Source of the DNA: Bacteroidota bacterium | GTDB taxonomy: Bacteria > Bacteroidota > Rhodothermia > Rhodothermales > UBA10348 | Direction: 5' to 3' | DNA length: 6,637 nucleotides | Assembly: GCA_004356265.1 (NCBI GenBank) | Contig: SMXK01000177.1 | Location: forward strand, 1 to 6,637 | Shown: positions 4,948 through 6,637 of the stretch, in pieces | Numbering within the stretch: the first letter of the stretch is position 1 | Layout of the letters: every line of letters begins with the position of its first letter | Notes under the pieces: model-generated | What the model saw: the letters and a program-made list of their open reading frames with translations, nothing else | Told to the model about the DNA's origin: nothing | The model's database searches: none | Position numbers and translations under genes: made by a program

Positions 4948-6423
4948 ATGAGTAAACTGGTCCCATCGATGTTGGAACGGTTGATATTCGCTTTTTTAAC
5001 GCTGACGGTCTCTGCATGTAGCTCTAATCAACCCGTCGAGCGCCCAAATATTCTTTTCCTGTTTTCAGATGACCAGCGAGCGGACGCGATTGGCGCGTAC
5101 AATAATCTAAATATCAGCACACCTTCGATCGACCAGCTGGCACGTGTGGGCTTCAATTTTCGGGAAGCGCATATCATGGGCTCCATACATGGTGCTGTAT
5201 GCGCACCAAGTCGAGCAATGCTGATGAGTGGCCGGAGTCTCTATCATGTTTTCGACAGGCTCGATTCCGTAGCGACGTTCCCTGAACAGCTGAGAAACAA
5301 CGGATATGTAACATTCGGTACGGGGAAGTGGCACCAGAGTCGGGAATCCTTTTCGCGAAGCTTCTCCGAGGGGCGAGCCATATTTTTCGGAGGAATGAGT
5401 GATCATACGGCAGTTCCCGTGCAAGATCTTGAACCAGACAGCACATATACTGACGTTGAACGAAAGGGCTTTTCAACGGATTTGTTTGCGGATGCAGCTA
5501 TTGATTTTATAAACGAATACGCAAAGTCGGACACCTCGTCGCCGTTCCTGGCATACGTCTCGTTCACCACCCCACACGATCCCCGAACGCCGAAACCGAA
5601 ATACCTGTCTTTGAATTCCGAAGATCAGATCCCGCTTCCTCCCAATTTTATGCCCTTGCATCCGTTCCACAATGGATGGATGACCGGCCGGGACGAACAG
5701 CTTTCTTCGTGGCCCCGTTCGCCGGAAGACATCCGGAGTCAACTTTATGAATATTACGGACTGATAAGCCATATGGACGAGCGTATCGGCGACATCCTCA
5801 GAACACTCGAGGAAAACGGGCTGAGAGACAATACGATTGTGATCTTTTCCTCGGACAATGGTCTTGCTCTCGGGAGCCACGGGTTACTGGGAAAGCAGAA
5901 TTTGTATGAACACAGCAATCGGGTACCCTTAATTATCGCGGGCCCGGGTATCCCTGCCGGGGAATCCGAGGCCCTTGTTTTGCTTTATGATCTATTTCGA
6001 ACCATCGCTGGAATGACGAATACGAAGGTCCCAGATGGCGTTGAGGGTCATGATCTTATGGATATCATACAAGGTAAATCATCAAAGATCAGAGACGTGA
6101 TCTACACGGTTTATGAGAACTCGCAGAGAAGCGTGCGAGATGATCGCTGGAAGCTCATTCTTTACCCGAAAATCGATCATTTGCAGTTCTTTGATCTACT
6201 CAACGACCCATTCGAAAGGGAAAATCTCGCAAACGATTCTTCTTATTCTGATCAGATATCCAGACTCATGGCACTTATGGAGCAAAAACACGACGAAATG
6301 GACGACCCTCACCCTCTGAAGGTCGACTCCGTGCAATCGAAAGAGTACGATCACCGACGATTCAGCAGACGCCCCGACCGTCACCAGCCGCAGTGGGTCA
6401 TTGACAAGTATTTTGGACAATAA
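4948..6423 (+). CDS. Lipoprotein sulfatase (type I, formylglycine-dependent)
   Basis: This 491-residue sulfatase hydrolyses sulfate esters, probably in the periplasm or at the outer membrane. Residues 1-23 form a lipoprotein signal with lipobox VSAC and acylated Cys24. The alkaline-phosphatase-like core starts at PNILFLFSDDQ with metal ligands Asp41 and Asp42. The motif CAPSR at 85-89 is the cysteine-type sulfatase signature, so Cys85 should be converted to formylglycine by a maturase not in this window. Further active-site elements are GKWH at 126-129, TPHDPR around His210, SDNG at 302-305 (Asp303, Asn304), His311 and Lys316. The C-terminal subdomain with DDRWKLILYP and FFDLLNDPFE is typical of arylsulfatase-like proteins. 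The substrate cannot be read from sequence; polysaccharide sulfate is a common guess for this style. The start at 4948 is set by the signal peptide; Met8 is an alternative. The stop is TAA 6421-6423. Confidence 0.93.
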   Translation: MSKLVPSMLERLIFAFLTLTVSACSSNQPVERPNILFLFSDDQRADAIGAYNNLNISTPSIDQLARVGFNFREAHIMGSIHGAVCAPSRAMLMSGRSLYHVFDRLDSVATFPEQLRNNGYVTFGTGKWHQSRESFSRSFSEGRAIFFGGMSDHTAVPVQDLEPDSTYTDVERKGFSTDLFADAAIDFINEYAKSDTSSPFLAYVSFTTPHDPRTPKPKYLSLNSEDQIPLPPNFMPLHPFHNGWMTGRDEQLSSWPRSPEDIRSQLYEYYGLISHMDERIGDILRTLEENGLRDNTIVIFSSDNGLALGSHGLLGKQNLYEHSNRVPLIIAGPGIPAGESEALVLLYDLFRTIAGMTNTKVPDGVEGHDLMDIIQGKSSKIRDVIYTVYENSQRSVRDDRWKLILYPKIDHLQFFDLLNDPFERENLANDSSYSDQISRLMALMEQKHDEMDDPHPLKVDSVQSKEYDHRRFSRRPDRHQPQWVIDKYFGQ

Positions 6424-6470
6424 CGATCCGCCTACCCGCTCTTTAATTTATATGACTGACAGGTTGGCTA

Positions 6471-6584
6471 TTGTCACAACTTGCAGCTGACGAGGTTATA
6501 GGACTCGCTGCACTTATCGGCGCCGCAATCCTGATTTACGGAGTGAGGCTACTCGTTCTCAGAGCTCAATGCAGAGATCTCTGA
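6471..6584 (+). CDS. Possible 37-residue single-pass membrane protein or leader peptide
   Basis: From TTG 6471 to TGA 6582-6584 the frame encodes a short protein with an acidic start (AADEV), one hydrophobic segment (about residues 9-30: GLAALIGAAILIYGVRLLVL) and a basic tail (RAQCRD). The positive charges after the helix predict a cytoplasmic C-terminus. The stop falls 15 nt before the next ATG at 6600, typical of translational coupling. Start evidence is weak: AGG at 6461-6463 is a minimal ribosome binding site, and CTG 6456 is the only other in-frame option. It may be a real small membrane gene, an upstream leader, or chance. Confidence 0.38.
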   Translation: MSQLAADEVIGLAALIGAAILIYGVRLLVLRAQCRDL

Positions 6585-6601
6585 GCGAAGGAGTCAGAGA
6601 T
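6577..6601 (+). promoter_or_regulatory. Hairpin enclosing the ribosome binding site of the last gene
   Basis: ATCTCTGA (6577-6584) is perfectly complementary to TCAGAGAT (6594-6601), with loop GCGAAGGAG carrying the Shine-Dalgarno AAGGAG at 6588-6593. The 3' arm includes the first two bases of the ATG at 6600. A competing hairpin, CTCAGAG (6558-6564) with CTCTGAG (6579-6585), uses the same 5' arm, so only one can form at a time. Confidence 0.5.
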
Positions 6602-6637
6602 GGCGGAGAAAATCCTGACCACGATTAGTTTTCGATC
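6600..6637 (+). CDS. 5' end of a gene cut by the window edge
   Basis: ATG 6600 opens a frame reading MAEKILTTISFR to the window edge. AAGGAG at 6588-6593 sits 6 nt upstream, the best-placed ribosome binding site in the window. It follows the small membrane ORF closely and is probably cotranscribed with it. Twelve codons are too few to name a family. Confidence 0.6.
   Translation, partial: MAEKILTTISFR

Noticed and set aside
5473..5880. Minus-strand 135-codon frame inside the sulfatase
   Set aside because: It lies opposite conserved sulfatase sequence (from the TPHDPR region through the SDNG motif), so it is explained by the reverse complement of real coding DNA.

Overview
The window holds four large intact genes, one interrupted gene, and the start of a further gene, all on the + strand. 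In order: a PhzF-family protein (6-821), an exported alpha/beta hydrolase (1044-1892), a broken gene of unrecognised family (2035-2517, in-frame TGA at 2287), a ClC-family chloride channel/transporter with C-terminal CBS domains (2843-4717), a lipoprotein sulfatase (4948-6423), and a possible small membrane ORF (6471-6584) just ahead of a gene cut by the right edge (6600-6637). No rRNA, tRNA, transposase or CRISPR array was seen.

The organism is a Gram-negative bacterium of roughly 45-50% GC by eye. A Sec-type signal peptide, a lipobox-anchored sulfatase and the PhzF sequence style would fit a marine or environmental proteobacterium, possibly a gammaproteobacterium. That is inference: no marker gene is present.

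The genes do not form one obvious pathway. Gaps of about 140-325 bp separate most of them, and at least two carry their own promoters, so this looks like single-gene units in a row. The exception is the right end, where a short ORF stops 15 bases before the next start codon and the two may be translationally coupled.

The most interesting structure is in the gaps. (1) The hydrolase and the broken gene, which are unrelated in sequence, share nearly the same promoter and 5' leader: TTGACC, 17 nt, TAGACTGAAG, then CGCAAATCCG and GGAAT, with the start codon 66 and 68 nt after the -10 hexamer. (2) A second leader, TTCCGG(T)AAGGAGT followed about 15-18 nt later by an ATG opening Met-Ser-Lys, occurs before a 13-codon mini-ORF at 2727 and before the sulfatase. 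(3) The Shine-Dalgarno of the last gene lies in the loop of a perfect 8-bp hairpin reaching into its start codon, and an overlapping hairpin is mutually exclusive with it. (4) There are short tandem repeats at 2728-2763 and 4722-4763 and a compound hairpin with clustered GATC sites ahead of the sulfatase. I saw no clear new multi-gene system such as a defence or biosynthetic cluster.
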